Shown here in pieces: positions 45,498 to 55,146 of a stretch of DNA of 64,000 nt (its first letter is position 1; each line of letters opens with the position of its first letter). A model generated the notes under the pieces. The model made no database searches. It saw only the letters and a program-made list of their open reading frames with translations, and was not told where the DNA came from. Where the stretch lies: contig CAILVF010000087.1 of the NCBI GenBank assembly GCA_903837605.1, positions 1-64,000 of the forward strand, in the 5' to 3' direction. This stretch comes from an uncultured Bacteroidales bacterium (GTDB taxonomy: Bacteria; Bacteroidota; Bacteroidia; Bacteroidales; FEN-979). The translations under genes were made by a program, and so were the position numbers.

Positions 45498-47282
45498 GTA
45501 CATCACCTCGATCTGCTCTTCATACAGGGCTGAGATCACTTTACGCTTTAGCTTCAGGGTACTTGTCAATGCCTCATTCTCAATGCTGAACTGTTCGTGC
45601 AGTAAGGTGAATTTTACAACCCTTTCATACGGAACGAGATCTTCCTGGATAAGTTCAAGGCGTTTTCTGAAGAAATCAACGACAGAGCCATCTGATATCA
45701 ACAAGGCATCCTCATTGTGTTTCCTGCTGATCTCAGGAAACTGTGACCTGAGAGCGGCAAAGGAGGGCACAATGAGCGCCGAGATGAATTTACGGTTGTC
45801 GCCCAGGACAACTACCTGTTCGATGAAGTGATCATCGCCCAGCAGCAGTTCGACTTTCTGGGGAGAGACGAATTTTCCGCCCGAGGTTTTAAAAATATCA
45901 TTGATCCTGTCGAGCATGATCAGGTTACCGGCTTCGCTGAATGTTCCCTGGTCGCCGCTGTAATACCATCCCTCTTTCAACACCTTGGCGGTTTCTCCGG
46001 GCTTTTTGTAATAGCCTTTGAAAACAGTCGGTCCTGAAATAAGGATCTCCCCTTCATTGCTTATTTTAACTGTAGTGCCCGGCATCACCGTTCCGCAGGA
46101 TTCAAACTCATATATATCATCCCTGAAGCATGAAACTGTAGCGGTTGCCTCGGTTGAACCGTAGCCGTAATTCACAAAAAGTCCGGCGGCATGGAAAAAC
46201 TTAAGCAGTTCCGGCCTGATGGCCGCGCCTGCACAAGGCATGAAGCGGATATTGCCTCCGAAAATCGACCTGAGTTTTTTCAGTACCAGTATGTCGGCTA
46301 TCCCTCTCCTCAGCCTGACGCCTAAGGGAGGTCTTTTATTGTTTTTAAGGTAGGCCGAATATTCATGACCGGTTAACACCGCCCATTCGAATATTTTTCT
46401 TTTTCCCGGGGCCCACCTGGCTTCCTCGCTCCTGATCCCTTCGTAGGTCTTTTCAAAAAACCTGGGGACTGTGCACATCACGCTGGGCCTGACTTTTGGG
46501 AGCTCCTCTATAACAGTTTTCGGATTCTCCAGGTAAACATTTACTGCACCTTTGTATAGCATGTAATAGGTCCATCCCCGTTCAAAGATATGACTGAGGG
46601 GTAAAAAGCAGAATGATACATCCTCTTCGGTAACGATGAGACGCTCGTCATGGTTTTTAAAACAGCTGAAGAAATTATCATGGTCCAGCATGACACCCTT
46701 GGGCTCTCCTGTTGTGCCGGAAGTATAAATGATAGTTGCCAGATCTCCAGGTTCTGCCGATTTCAATATCTGTTCCAGGCCTGGTCCTGACGTATAAGTT
46801 TCACCTGTTTTGAGAAAAGCATTCCAGCTTAAACAACGGGGATCCTCATCCGCAGTCAGTTCATTATTAAAACAAACCACCATTTTCATGGAAGCAGAAT
46901 GGCTGAAAAGCCACAACGCCTTGTCCATCTGTTCCCGGTTACCGACAAAGATCAGTTCCATCAGGGTCTCATCTGCAATGTATTTCAGCTGCAGCTTTGA
47001 AGCAGTCGCGAAAAAGGGGACTGTAACGCCCCTGACAGCGAGGATCCCCAGATCGGCAAAGGTCCACTGCGGCTTGTTATCGCTGAAAATTCCAATGTTT
47101 GATCCGGGCCCGAAACCCAGGGCCAGCAATGATTTTGCAACCCGGTCGGTGATGGAAACAAGTTCCTGCCAGTTATAGCTCTTATATTCTTCCGCGCCAG
47201 GTTCCTTATACCGGAATACCTCGCGTGCGCCATAACGAGCTGCTCTGTTACGCATCATCTCTACCAGGTGTTTTTCCATCAA
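45492..47282 (-). CDS. Long-chain acyl-CoA synthetase (AMP-binding)
   Basis: This enzyme activates fatty acids through acyl-adenylates to acyl-CoA. The 596-residue product holds the AMP-binding motif IIYTSGTTGEPKGVML, the aromatic-rich YGYGSTEATATVS, and the adenylate-site YSGDQGTFSEAGNLIMLDRIND, then KTSGGKFVSPQKVE. It is of the bacterial ACSBG-like, long type. It may supply acyl donors to membrane lipid metabolism; the neighbouring acyltransferase is on the other strand. Confidence 0.93.
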   Translation of the reverse strand: MMEKHLVEMMRNRAARYGAREVFRYKEPGAEEYKSYNWQELVSITDRVAKSLLALGFGPGSNIGIFSDNKPQWTFADLGILAVRGVTVPFFATASKLQLKYIADETLMELIFVGNREQMDKALWLFSHSASMKMVVCFNNELTADEDPRCLSWNAFLKTGETYTSGPGLEQILKSAEPGDLATIIYTSGTTGEPKGVMLDHDNFFSCFKNHDERLIVTEEDVSFCFLPLSHIFERGWTYYMLYKGAVNVYLENPKTVIEELPKVRPSVMCTVPRFFEKTYEGIRSEEARWAPGKRKIFEWAVLTGHEYSAYLKNNKRPPLGVRLRRGIADILVLKKLRSIFGGNIRFMPCAGAAIRPELLKFFHAAGLFVNYGYGSTEATATVSCFRDDIYEFESCGTVMPGTTVKISNEGEILISGPTVFKGYYKKPGETAKVLKEGWYYSGDQGTFSEAGNLIMLDRINDIFKTSGGKFVSPQKVELLLGDDHFIEQVVVLGDNRKFISALIVPSFAALRSQFPEISRKHNEDALLISDGSVVDFFRKRLELIQEDLVPYERVVKFTLLHEQFSIENEALTSTLKLKRKVISALYEEQIEVMYL

Positions 47283-47391
47283 ATGTTATGTTTTGTTCTG
47301 CAAAGCTGCGACATTTCACCGGAGTTACAAAATGACATATGTTAAATATGTTTAATTACGGCATTGGATTCCCGGGATTAGTCATAATTGA

Positions 47392-47423
47392 TTTGGTTTC
47401 AGTCTCTAAATAAATTATTTTTG
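47392..47423 (+). promoter_or_regulatory. Promoter of the ABC exporter operon
   Basis: TTTG (47392-47395), a 20-base spacer and TATTTTTG (47416-47423) match the Bacteroidota consensus completely. It overlaps the TTG codon that opens the long reading frame (47388), so that codon cannot be in the mRNA. The start must lie downstream. Confidence 0.75.
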
Positions 47424-47456
47424 AATTTCTGTTTGGTTTGCCCTGAAACAACTCCT

Positions 47457-48344
47457 GTGCCGGAAAATATAATTGAAATCAGGAATCTTTCAAAGTACTA
47501 CGGTCATTCCCGGGGTATAGAGGATGTGAGCCTTGAGGTCAAACAGGGAGAATTTTTCGGGTTTATCGGTCCTAATGGTGCCGGGAAGTCCACTACCATC
47601 CGCATTCTGTTAAACCTTATATTCCCGAGCTCGGGAAGCGCAAAGATTTTCGGCATGGATGTGGTCAGGAGTTCAAAACAGATACGCAGCCGTCTCGGTT
47701 ATGTGCCGTCCGATGCCAGCCTTTACGATAAAATGAAGGTTCATGAATTCCTGAGGTTCGGAGCTGCATTCTATGGAGGGACCAGGAGCGAAGACAGGAT
47801 ACGGGAACTGGCAGGCATCCTCGACCTGAACCTGGAGCGCAGGGTCACTGAGCTGTCAACAGGCAATAAAAAGAAAGTGAACATCATCCAGGCCCTGGCC
47901 CACCGGCCCGACCTGCTGATCCTTGATGAACCCACCACCGGGCTGGATCCGTTAATTCAGTCAAAGTTGTTCGGCCTGCTGACCGAAGAAAACAAAAGGG
48001 GCGCCACGGTTTTTTTCTCTTCCCATATCCTGAGCGATGTTCAAGTACTCTGCCGGAGGGTTGCAATTGTAAAGGATGGCAGGATAATCAGATCGGATGA
48101 GATTGCAGTTCTAAGGGAGAAACAGCTGAAAAAAGTCAGGATCCTGTTTACGGAAAACGGAATTCTGGATAATATTGAGATCACAGGTATGGAATCATTC
48201 CACAGGGAAAGTCCGAGAAGTATCGTCTTTATGTTTTCGGGCGATATCAATGAACTGATAAATCGTTTATCGGTCTGCTCTGTGGAAAGCCTGAGCATTG
48301 AAGAACCACCGCTGGAGGAGATCTTCCTGCATTATTACCAGTAA
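47457..48344 (+). CDS. ABC exporter ATPase subunit
   Basis: This ATP-binding subunit of an ABC-2 type exporter carries Walker A GPNGAGKST, signature LSTGNKKKV (LSxGxxxxx variant), Walker B LLILDEPTTGLDP and the switch His in FFSSHIL. The reading frame is open from a TTG at 47388, but the promoter at 47392-47423 excludes it. The GTG at 47457 (product beginning with PENIIEIRNLSKYYG after the start) places the ATPase domain at the N-terminus. TTG 47433 is a less likely alternative. 295 residues. The permease follows. Confidence 0.9.
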   Translation: MPENIIEIRNLSKYYGHSRGIEDVSLEVKQGEFFGFIGPNGAGKSTTIRILLNLIFPSSGSAKIFGMDVVRSSKQIRSRLGYVPSDASLYDKMKVHEFLRFGAAFYGGTRSEDRIRELAGILDLNLERRVTELSTGNKKKVNIIQALAHRPDLLILDEPTTGLDPLIQSKLFGLLTEENKRGATVFFSSHILSDVQVLCRRVAIVKDGRIIRSDEIAVLREKQLKKVRILFTENGILDNIEITGMESFHRESPRSIVFMFSGDINELINRLSVCSVESLSIEEPPLEEIFLHYYQ

Positions 48345-48355
48345 CCCGGGGCAGT

Positions 48356-49168
48356 ATGATAAACACCATCTTGTTTCGTATGGAATTCCGCAGGAACTTA
48401 AGGAGCCTGGTCCTCTGGTCGGCGGTCATCTGCGCCCTTATCTTTTTTACCATGTCGTTATTCCGCAGCGTACTCGAGTACCAGCAGCAGATTATGGGAA
48501 TGGTGAAGATAGTTCCTATGGCAGCTATGAAAGCCCGGGGCTTCGGAAATATCACCGATATCTTTTCAGGGCTTGGTTTTTACGCGGCAAACAACATCGT
48601 GTACATGATGCTCCTGGGCAGCATTTATTCAATGGTGCTTACATCAAACATCCTGTTAAAGGAAGAATACGGGAAGACCGCCGAATACCTGATGTCGAGA
48701 CCGATAAGCCGGGATGAGATCTTCACCACGAAATCTGCTCTTGCATGCCTTAACGTGGTGCTTTTAAATATCATTGCCTGCCTCGTCAGCTATATTTCAC
48801 TGGAGGTTTTTAAATCGGGGGATTTCAGGATACAGCCATTCATGGTACTTACACTGTATACCTTTCTGCTTAACCTGTTATTCGGGGCCCTGGGGCTTTT
48901 GGTTGCATGCCTTATAAGAAGAGCAAGGCCGGTGACATTCTTTTGCGTGGGTCTGGTTCTTGTGCTTTATTTCCTTTTTACCATTTCGCGCCTTAGCGGC
49001 GTTAAGGGATATTTTGGATATATGAGTCCTTTCAAATGGGTGAATGTTGAAGTGCTAAATCCTTCATACGGTGCGGAATTCTGGAGAATTTTTCTTTTCC
49101 TGGGACTCACGGTCCTTCTTGTTATTCTTTCAGGGTTCCTCTACCGTAAAAAAGATATTCTTACCTGA
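48356..49168 (+). CDS. ABC exporter permease subunit
   Basis: This 270-residue membrane protein has six predicted helices and the ABC-2 family layout: a short cytoplasmic N-terminus, helix 1 (LVLWSAVICALIFFTMSLF), then a cytoplasmic coupling segment with EEYGKTAEYLMSRPISRDEI, where the GKTAEYLxSRPIxR motif is typical. It begins 11 bases after the ATPase gene. Cargo is unknown. Confidence 0.88.
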   Translation: MINTILFRMEFRRNLRSLVLWSAVICALIFFTMSLFRSVLEYQQQIMGMVKIVPMAAMKARGFGNITDIFSGLGFYAANNIVYMMLLGSIYSMVLTSNILLKEEYGKTAEYLMSRPISRDEIFTTKSALACLNVVLLNIIACLVSYISLEVFKSGDFRIQPFMVLTLYTFLLNLLFGALGLLVACLIRRARPVTFFCVGLVLVLYFLFTISRLSGVKGYFGYMSPFKWVNVEVLNPSYGAEFWRIFLFLGLTVLLVILSGFLYRKKDILT

Positions 49169-49170
49169 TA

Positions 49171-49209
49171 AAAATTTGGCCGGCAGGGGCAATGCCCCTG
49201 CCGGCCAAA
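49171..49209 (-). terminator. Terminator after the secreted-protein gene
   Basis: A 17-bp perfect inverted repeat, with arms 49175-49191 and 49193-49209 (core GGCCGGCAGGGGC), around a single base. On the minus strand a TTTTT run follows; on the plus strand A residues follow. It lies 30 bases past the stop of the minus-strand gene at 49239 and may also reduce read-through from the ABC operon. Confidence 0.8.
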
Positions 49210-49238
49210 AATAAAACGGTTGAATCAGTTGATACTTC

Positions 49239-49973
49239 TTATTGAATAATTGACCTGATCTCCGAATCGTAACTTTTTATCATATCCATCCATTCGTCCA
49301 TGGCTGCCTGCCATGAGCCCGCACCGTATATTTTTTCATAGGTTCCTTTGAGTCCCGGGTCTTTCTGCCATTCATCGAAGGAATTGAAACTCCAAATCAG
49401 CCCAACATCTGCACCGTCTTTGGAATGAAGGTTGTTCTCGAGGACAATAAATGAAGTTGTTCCAAGAGTTTCATACCCCTTCTTCAGCTTCTCACATAAA
49501 GCCTTGAACCTGTAATACTGCTTTGGTTTCAGTTCAACGCTCCAGATCTCATAATGCTTCGACTTCTTAAAGATATCCCAGCCATATGAAAGCTCTGAAT
49601 TGTAATTCCACAGACCGGTCCCGCCATATTCCTGGACCAGGGGATCAATCGTTGCACTCCAGTCTGCATCATGTCCGCTCTCCTTTGAAGGCCGTGTATC
49701 AAGGGAAGTATAAGCAACCGGACCCATAACCCATACATACCATCCTGCCTGGGGACCGTAATCGATCTTTCTTAACCCGGCAACATAAGGGCCGTCCTGG
49801 TGAAACTTTTTATTATGGGCAAGCACTGCTGCTTCAAACTTATCCTCCATCCCTCTCTTGGGAAGCATCGCCTGGCTTTCAATAACCAAAGGGGTGCTGG
49901 CTGTACTTGTCTGGGCATAGGAACTAATTGCACAGCTTAATGCAACCAGCACCATTATCATATATTTTCTCAT
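49239..49973 (-). CDS. Hypothetical secreted protein
   Basis: The 244-residue product starts MRKYMIMVLVALSCAISSYAQ, a signal peptide; the upstream part of the open frame (16 codons) was not used. The mature protein contains two similar halves with a pattern of KxxMEDKFEAAVLAHNKKFH and QYYRFKALCEKLKKGYETLG, each followed by a strand with a Gly/Trp motif, resembling the duplicated ferredoxin-like barrel seen in NIPSNAP or monooxygenase-like proteins. That fold is a guess; I do not recognise a named family. Confidence 0.65.
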   Translation of the reverse strand: MRKYMIMVLVALSCAISSYAQTSTASTPLVIESQAMLPKRGMEDKFEAAVLAHNKKFHQDGPYVAGLRKIDYGPQAGWYVWVMGPVAYTSLDTRPSKESGHDADWSATIDPLVQEYGGTGLWNYNSELSYGWDIFKKSKHYEIWSVELKPKQYYRFKALCEKLKKGYETLGTTSFIVLENNLHSKDGADVGLIWSFNSFDEWQKDPGLKGTYEKIYGAGSWQAAMDEWMDMIKSYDSEIRSIIQ

Positions 49974-50237
49974 GTTAATGTTGTTAAATTGATACTTGAT
50001 TAATTGCAAATAATGGTGCAATATACAATAATTCTTTTATTTATTTAATCTAAATTAATTTCTAATCAGTTCGCAATCAAGTCGGTTGGGAAGTCCTTCA
50101 TTTTGACCTCCCGATAAAGCTCCCTTCCGTTGAACCCGTAGAGGCGGAACTACCGGGATAAAATTCAGGAATAAACAGGTTTTACTTTAAAAAAGTTTCG
50201 CATTTTTGCTCTTAGTCACTGTGTGTCACATGAATAA

Positions 50238-53200
50238 ATGAAAAGACTGATCATTTTCCTGTTTTTTCTTCCTTTGGTCAGCTCCGGGTTGAAGGCCCAG
50301 GTGCAAAAAACCGGCATTTCGCCCCAGGTTCCACCGATTTATTTCAATCACCTGAATAAGGAAAATGGCTTGCCTTCCAATACTGTGTTCTGCGCAATCC
50401 AGGATTTCCAGGGATACATCTGGATTGGGACAACCAACGGGCTCGCACGGTATGACGGGCATGACGTGAAAATCTTCCGTTCCCTTCCGGGGGACAGCAC
50501 TTCCATTGTTGATAATAGAATATATGGTCTTTACCAGACGTCCGACTCCCTGATATGGATTGGGACAGATAATGGCCTGAGCATCTATGACCCACTTACA
50601 CGGACACTTAAGAATTTTCCTTTCGATGTAACCAAAAAAGGAGGATTTCCCTGCAGGGTTATTATCTCATTTTATGAAGATAAAAACGGGGCTGTGTGGA
50701 TTGCTACGGATCACGGGCTTCTTTATACAGACAGGCGCGGGAATCATTTCGATCAGTTTTTACTCACAAACTGCACCAATCCAAGGGAACATGAGTATTA
50801 TTACAATATTGTACTGAGTATCATACATGATCCAAGGAATCCCGGCGCTTTATTGCTGGGCACCAATGCCGGCCTGGTCAGGTTTAATCTGAAGAAAAAA
50901 ACCATAGACCGGAAGTATGATTGTCCTCCCAAACTTGATATGTACGTCAAGGAAATGCACCTGGACTCGAACATGCAAATCTGGGCCTGTGGATGGGGAG
51001 TCGGTGTTGGTTGTTTTGATCTCAGGACAGAACGATGGAAAATTTATACCCCCTTTGACCGGGTTATCACGAGCCTGAAAATCACTCCGAAAAACGAGAA
51101 TGAATTCTGGGTTGCCACCGATGTCATGGGCCTCGGCGTATTTAACAAACAAACCCATACTTTTTCCTTCTACAGGGCTGATGCCGGAAATCCCAGGTCA
51201 CTTTCGTCCGACCATCTTTTAGGGGTCAGCTATTTCAATAATGGTCAGGATTTGTGGGTATGGGGTGACGGCATCGATATCGAGAATAAGGAATTTTGCT
51301 CTTTTAAACAGCAGAAGGTTCCTTATAAGCTTGCAGGGATCAATGACTTTTTCCTGGACCCTGACTCGGGCAACTTGTTCCTGGGGGGATCCCAGTGCAA
51401 GGGAATTCCGGTATATGAGACCAGGACAAAGACCTGGCGATTGGTCAGGTGTGATCAGCCTTTATCCCAGGATGGGCTGTCAGTAAACCAGTTTTATCTT
51501 GATTCGCAGAAAAGGCTTTGGGTAAGCACAAGGAACAACCTTTGTTATTATGATCCGGTCGCAGACATCCTGAAGATATTCAGGACTCCTGACGGGAATC
51601 CTTTGAAATTATCGGAAACCAAAGTCGTATATGCATTGCAGGAAGACGCTGATAAAAACTTATGGGTAGGTACACGTTATGACGGGGTTATCAGGATTGA
51701 TAAATCCCGTAAAAATGTCACCTATTTCAAGCATATTCCGGATGACAACAATTCCCTGATAGAAGGGTCCCACTTTTTATCCATACAAACAGATCCGCTG
51801 AAAAGGGTTTGGTTTGGATGCAGGTTCGGTGTAAGCATTTATGATCCTGTTAAAAATGTTTTTGACAATACCCTGATCGACACCCTTAGGAAATATGGAA
51901 TAAATAAAAAGTGGGTCAATGGTATGGAAAAGGATTCCCTTGGAAGAATCTGGCTTGCAATTGACGGGACGGGTCTTGTGAGGGTTAATGTCAGCCCGAA
52001 TGGTTCATTCGGGATAAAATTGTTTCATACGGGAAATGGCATGAACGACCAGCTTACCGCAGGTATCTTCAAGGATAATGATGCCAACTTCTGGGTGATC
52101 AATAACGGCCTGCTTTACGTTGACCCTTACCGTGAGCAATTCCGGGTTATCGATAATCAGAACGGCCTGCATGAGATGCCGGGAAATTCTTGCAGGATCT
52201 ATTTTGATAAATCAGGAAATATCTATTCCGGTGATTCTGCAGGGTATGAGACAAAAAACATCAGGGATTTTCGTGAGACAAGGAAAAACCTGATGAACCT
52301 TGTTCTGGAGTCTCTTGAGATCAACAGCAAAGTGAGTAAAGTAAAGATTTCCGGGAAGTGCCCGGGGGAATTAAACCTTTCGGCCGATCAGAATAATCTC
52401 ACATTCCGTTATACGCTTATTTGTTTTAATCATACAGGCCAGACCCATTACCGTTACAGGCTTAAAGGTTACGACAGGGACTGGATCAATGGGGAAACTT
52501 CAAGGGAGGCCCGTTACACAAATCTTCCGCCGGGGAAATATGAATTTATTATCAGTGCCACACTCGGCCAGGGCTGGCTTGACGGTCATGAATCAATACA
52601 ATTCATGATCACCCCGTTTTTCTGGCAAACCTGGTGGTTCATTGCGGTTTGCCTTATCGCATCTGCGGTTGTTATTACCCTTATATACAGGTACAGGCTT
52701 AACCAGCTCCTTAAAGTTGAACGTCTCCGTACCCACATAGCGACAGACCTGCATGATGACGTCAGTTCAACCCTGAGCAGCATCTCCATACTTAGCTCCA
52801 TCCTTTCAGAGCGGGCCAACGACCCCAAATCCACTGAAATGCTCTGGGAAATCGGGACCAATTCCAGGAACATGCTTGAACGTATTGACGATATTATCTG
52901 GGTGGTAAACCCGAAAAACGACAGGTTCCAGGATCTGAACCTTCGTATCCAGGAATATGCCATCCCTCTCTTTGAGTCGAAAGGGATAGTGTTTCAAATC
53001 GATATACCCGAGTCGCTTTCAAAAGTAAAAATATCTATGGAGGTCAGAAGGAACATCTACCTTATAGCAAAAGAAGCCGTCAATAACCTGGTAAAATACG
53101 CCGAATGTACAGAGGCTTCCATTGTATTCAAGGAGGAACAACCCTGGCTTACCTTGGAAATTGCAGATAACGGAAAAGGGTTTGACACAAAAGCCGGGAG

Positions 53201-53318
53201 TTCCAGGAACGGCATCAGGAACATGCACCTGAGGGCAGAAAAGATCAATGCCCTACTTAATGTTTTTTCTGCTGCCGGAAAAGGAACAAGGATAAGCCTT
53301 AAAATAAAAATCATGTAA
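50238..53318 (+). CDS. Two-component sensor histidine kinase with beta-propeller input
   Basis: This 1,026-residue sensor has a signal peptide, then about 14 repeats of the two-component regulator propeller (NGLPSNTVFCAIQDFQGYIWIGTTNGL and similar, with W-I/V-G repeating) to about residue 670. A Y_Y_Y domain (YRYRLKGYDRDWINGE, with LPPGKYEF) sits at about 720-790. One membrane helix (WWFIAVCLIASAVVITLIY) leads to the HisKA_3 domain with phospho-His839 in ATDLHDDVSSTLSSI and an ATPase domain (NNLVKYAECT, DNGKGFD, NGIRNMHLRA). Relatives sense sugars or polymers in the periplasm. The response regulator follows. Confidence 0.93.
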   Translation: MKRLIIFLFFLPLVSSGLKAQVQKTGISPQVPPIYFNHLNKENGLPSNTVFCAIQDFQGYIWIGTTNGLARYDGHDVKIFRSLPGDSTSIVDNRIYGLYQTSDSLIWIGTDNGLSIYDPLTRTLKNFPFDVTKKGGFPCRVIISFYEDKNGAVWIATDHGLLYTDRRGNHFDQFLLTNCTNPREHEYYYNIVLSIIHDPRNPGALLLGTNAGLVRFNLKKKTIDRKYDCPPKLDMYVKEMHLDSNMQIWACGWGVGVGCFDLRTERWKIYTPFDRVITSLKITPKNENEFWVATDVMGLGVFNKQTHTFSFYRADAGNPRSLSSDHLLGVSYFNNGQDLWVWGDGIDIENKEFCSFKQQKVPYKLAGINDFFLDPDSGNLFLGGSQCKGIPVYETRTKTWRLVRCDQPLSQDGLSVNQFYLDSQKRLWVSTRNNLCYYDPVADILKIFRTPDGNPLKLSETKVVYALQEDADKNLWVGTRYDGVIRIDKSRKNVTYFKHIPDDNNSLIEGSHFLSIQTDPLKRVWFGCRFGVSIYDPVKNVFDNTLIDTLRKYGINKKWVNGMEKDSLGRIWLAIDGTGLVRVNVSPNGSFGIKLFHTGNGMNDQLTAGIFKDNDANFWVINNGLLYVDPYREQFRVIDNQNGLHEMPGNSCRIYFDKSGNIYSGDSAGYETKNIRDFRETRKNLMNLVLESLEINSKVSKVKISGKCPGELNLSADQNNLTFRYTLICFNHTGQTHYRYRLKGYDRDWINGETSREARYTNLPPGKYEFIISATLGQGWLDGHESIQFMITPFFWQTWWFIAVCLIASAVVITLIYRYRLNQLLKVERLRTHIATDLHDDVSSTLSSISILSSILSERANDPKSTEMLWEIGTNSRNMLERIDDIIWVVNPKNDRFQDLNLRIQEYAIPLFESKGIVFQIDIPESLSKVKISMEVRRNIYLIAKEAVNNLVKYAECTEASIVFKEEQPWLTLEIADNGKGFDTKAGSSRNGIRNMHLRAEKINALLNVFSAAGKGTRISLKIKIM

Positions 53319-53326
53319 ATATCTGA

Positions 53327-53357
53327 TTGCGGAATGCAGGAATTGCGCCTACTTTTA
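53327..53357 (+). promoter_or_regulatory. Possible internal promoter before the response regulator
   Basis: TTG (53327-53329), a 20-base spacer and TACTTTTA (53350-53357; seven of eight consensus positions) lie between the kinase stop and the regulator ATG. It would allow the regulator to be expressed separately from its kinase. Confidence 0.45.
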
Positions 53358-53379
53358 CATATTCAAGCCAAGGCCAACC

Positions 53380-54015
53380 ATGTCAATTAAAGTTTCAATA
53401 TACGAAGATAACGACCCCCTGCGTAAAAGCCTTTCCCACCTGATCATGGGGACGGAATCCATGGAATTTTACGGAGCCTGGCCCGACTGCAGCTCGATAC
53501 TTGAAAACTGCTCTGATCAAACCCCTGAGGTAATCATAATGGATATTGATATGCCGGGTATCACAGGGATTGAAGCCACAGCCATGGTGAAAGCCAGGTT
53601 CCCGGAAGTTAATGTGCTTATATTTACTGTTTTCGAAGACCGCGATAAAGTTTTCAATGCGCTTTGCGCTGGTGCAACAGGCTACCTCCTGAAAAAGGCA
53701 AATGCTGTCCAGATCATTGAAGCTATTATCGAATTGCAGAAAGGGGGATCGCCAATGACCGGTGAGATCGCCCGGATGGTAATGCAGTTCTTCTCAAAGA
53801 CTTCCGCCCCGCTTGTAAATGATTATGCCCTGTCGGCGAGGGAAATGGATATCCTGAAATGCATCGTAAAGGGAAACAGTTACAAGATGATTGCCGATTC
53901 ATGCTGCATCTCCGAAGGCACTGTACGTACCCATATTAACAATATCTACAAGAAGCTTCATGTCAATTCCAAATCCGAAGCTGTGATCAAAGCGATGAAA
54001 GAACGCCTCGTTTAA
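53380..54015 (+). CDS. NarL/LuxR-type response regulator
   Basis: The receiver domain (1-120) has acidic residues E9-D10-N11, the phosphoacceptor Asp55 in IIMDIDMPG and Lys in GYLLKKA. The C-terminal DNA-binding domain is of LuxR type: LSAREMDILKCIVKGNSYKMIA, then ISEGTVRTHINNIYKKLHVNS. It is the partner of the propeller kinase. Its likely targets include the FISUMP/OmpA operon just downstream, which has its own consensus promoter at 54052-54082. Confidence 0.94.
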   Translation: MSIKVSIYEDNDPLRKSLSHLIMGTESMEFYGAWPDCSSILENCSDQTPEVIIMDIDMPGITGIEATAMVKARFPEVNVLIFTVFEDRDKVFNALCAGATGYLLKKANAVQIIEAIIELQKGGSPMTGEIARMVMQFFSKTSAPLVNDYALSAREMDILKCIVKGNSYKMIADSCCISEGTVRTHINNIYKKLHVNSKSEAVIKAMKERLV

Positions 54016-54051
54016 GAATAAGCCCTTTCCCAAAATCATACTTTTATCTGA

Positions 54052-54082
54052 TTGCATAGCCCCGGCCATGGGAATAACTTTG
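54052..54082 (+). promoter_or_regulatory. Promoter of the FISUMP-OmpA-FISUMP genes
   Basis: TTG (54052-54054), exactly 20 bases, then TAACTTTG (54075-54082), an exact match to TAnnTTTG. Transcription would start near 54087, before the ATGs at 54097 and 54112. This excludes the open-frame start at 54052. Confidence 0.75.
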
Positions 54083-54111
54083 CTTTGATACTTATAATGA
54101 ACATTGAAGCG

Positions 54112-55116
54112 ATGAAAAAAATTCATGCAATTCCCGGTCTGGTTGTCCTGATTGCCTGCCTTTGTTTATTTCAGGCTTGCAAGAAAAAAAATGATGAGAC
54201 CTCAGGTTCCGGAAATATCCCTGTAGTCCAAACTTCCGGTTTTAACAACCCTTTACTCAATACTATCGATTTTAACGGGGTTGTGACTGATGACGGCGGT
54301 TCATTTGTAACCGTCCGCGGTTTTTGCTACAGCAGCACCGCGCAGAATCCAACAATCCAGGATTCAAGGGTTGAAAATGGAGTTGGTGCCGGCACATTTA
54401 CTGCCACGTTAACAGGGATGAAAGGTCAAACCATGTACCATGTCAGGGCCTTCGCAACGAACAGTAACGGAACCGGCTATGGAAGTTCGTTTGCTGTTCA
54501 AACAATTGACAGCATTCTTCTTGATGTGACAGGACGAAGTTACCCGGTCATCCAGATAGGAAGCCAGGTATGGATGGGTTCAAACCTGAAAACCTGGAAA
54601 TTCAATGACGGTACATTGATACCTTCCTGGAGTAACCCTAATATCTGGGATACCCTAGTAATCCCTGCAATGATATGGTATGACAACAATGCCTGGATGG
54701 ATACTACCTTCGGCTGCCTTTACAATTGGTATGCAGCCAATACGGGCAAACTCGCACCGGCTGGCTGGCATGTGCCGACAGATTTTGAGTGGATGACCCT
54801 GGTCAACTACCTGGGAGGCAGCGATGTGGCGGGAGGATTAATGAAATCGACAGGCATTCTGGGAACAGGAAACGGATTATGGACCGCTCCCAACTTGGGG
54901 GCAACAAATTCATGCGGTTTTGCCGGACTGCCGGCAGGCGACCGCGGACATGACGGAAACTACTATGACCTAAATGGGTTCGGATCGTTCTGGACATCAA
55001 CGGAAAATGATGCAAATACTGCCTGGTACAGGCTTCTTAGTTATAACAATACAGCGGCAAGAAGGATAAATGAAAGCAAGAAATTCGGCTTTAGCGTGAG
55101 ATGCATAAAAGATTAA
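54112..55116 (+). CDS. FISUMP-domain lipoprotein (first copy)
   Basis: The 334-residue product has a lipoprotein signal (LIACLCLFQAC), then an Ig/fibronectin-like domain (YHVRAFATNSNGTGYG) and the Fibrobacter succinogenes major paralogous domain: VIQIGSQVWMGSNLKTWKFNDG, CLYNWYAANTGKLAPAGWHVPT, GFAGLPAGDRG and FWTSTE, ending SVRCIKD. The domain belongs to a large family of surface lipoproteins with C-type-lectin-like ends; a ligand-binding role is inferred. It is a paralog of the protein at 57050. Alternative starts are ATG 54097 (MNIEAMKK). Confidence 0.9.
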   Translation: MKKIHAIPGLVVLIACLCLFQACKKKNDETSGSGNIPVVQTSGFNNPLLNTIDFNGVVTDDGGSFVTVRGFCYSSTAQNPTIQDSRVENGVGAGTFTATLTGMKGQTMYHVRAFATNSNGTGYGSSFAVQTIDSILLDVTGRSYPVIQIGSQVWMGSNLKTWKFNDGTLIPSWSNPNIWDTLVIPAMIWYDNNAWMDTTFGCLYNWYAANTGKLAPAGWHVPTDFEWMTLVNYLGGSDVAGGLMKSTGILGTGNGLWTAPNLGATNSCGFAGLPAGDRGHDGNYYDLNGFGSFWTSTENDANTAWYRLLSYNNTAARRINESKKFGFSVRCIKD

Positions 55117-55146
55117 TGTACACCTAACTTTAATAATTCATACGAC

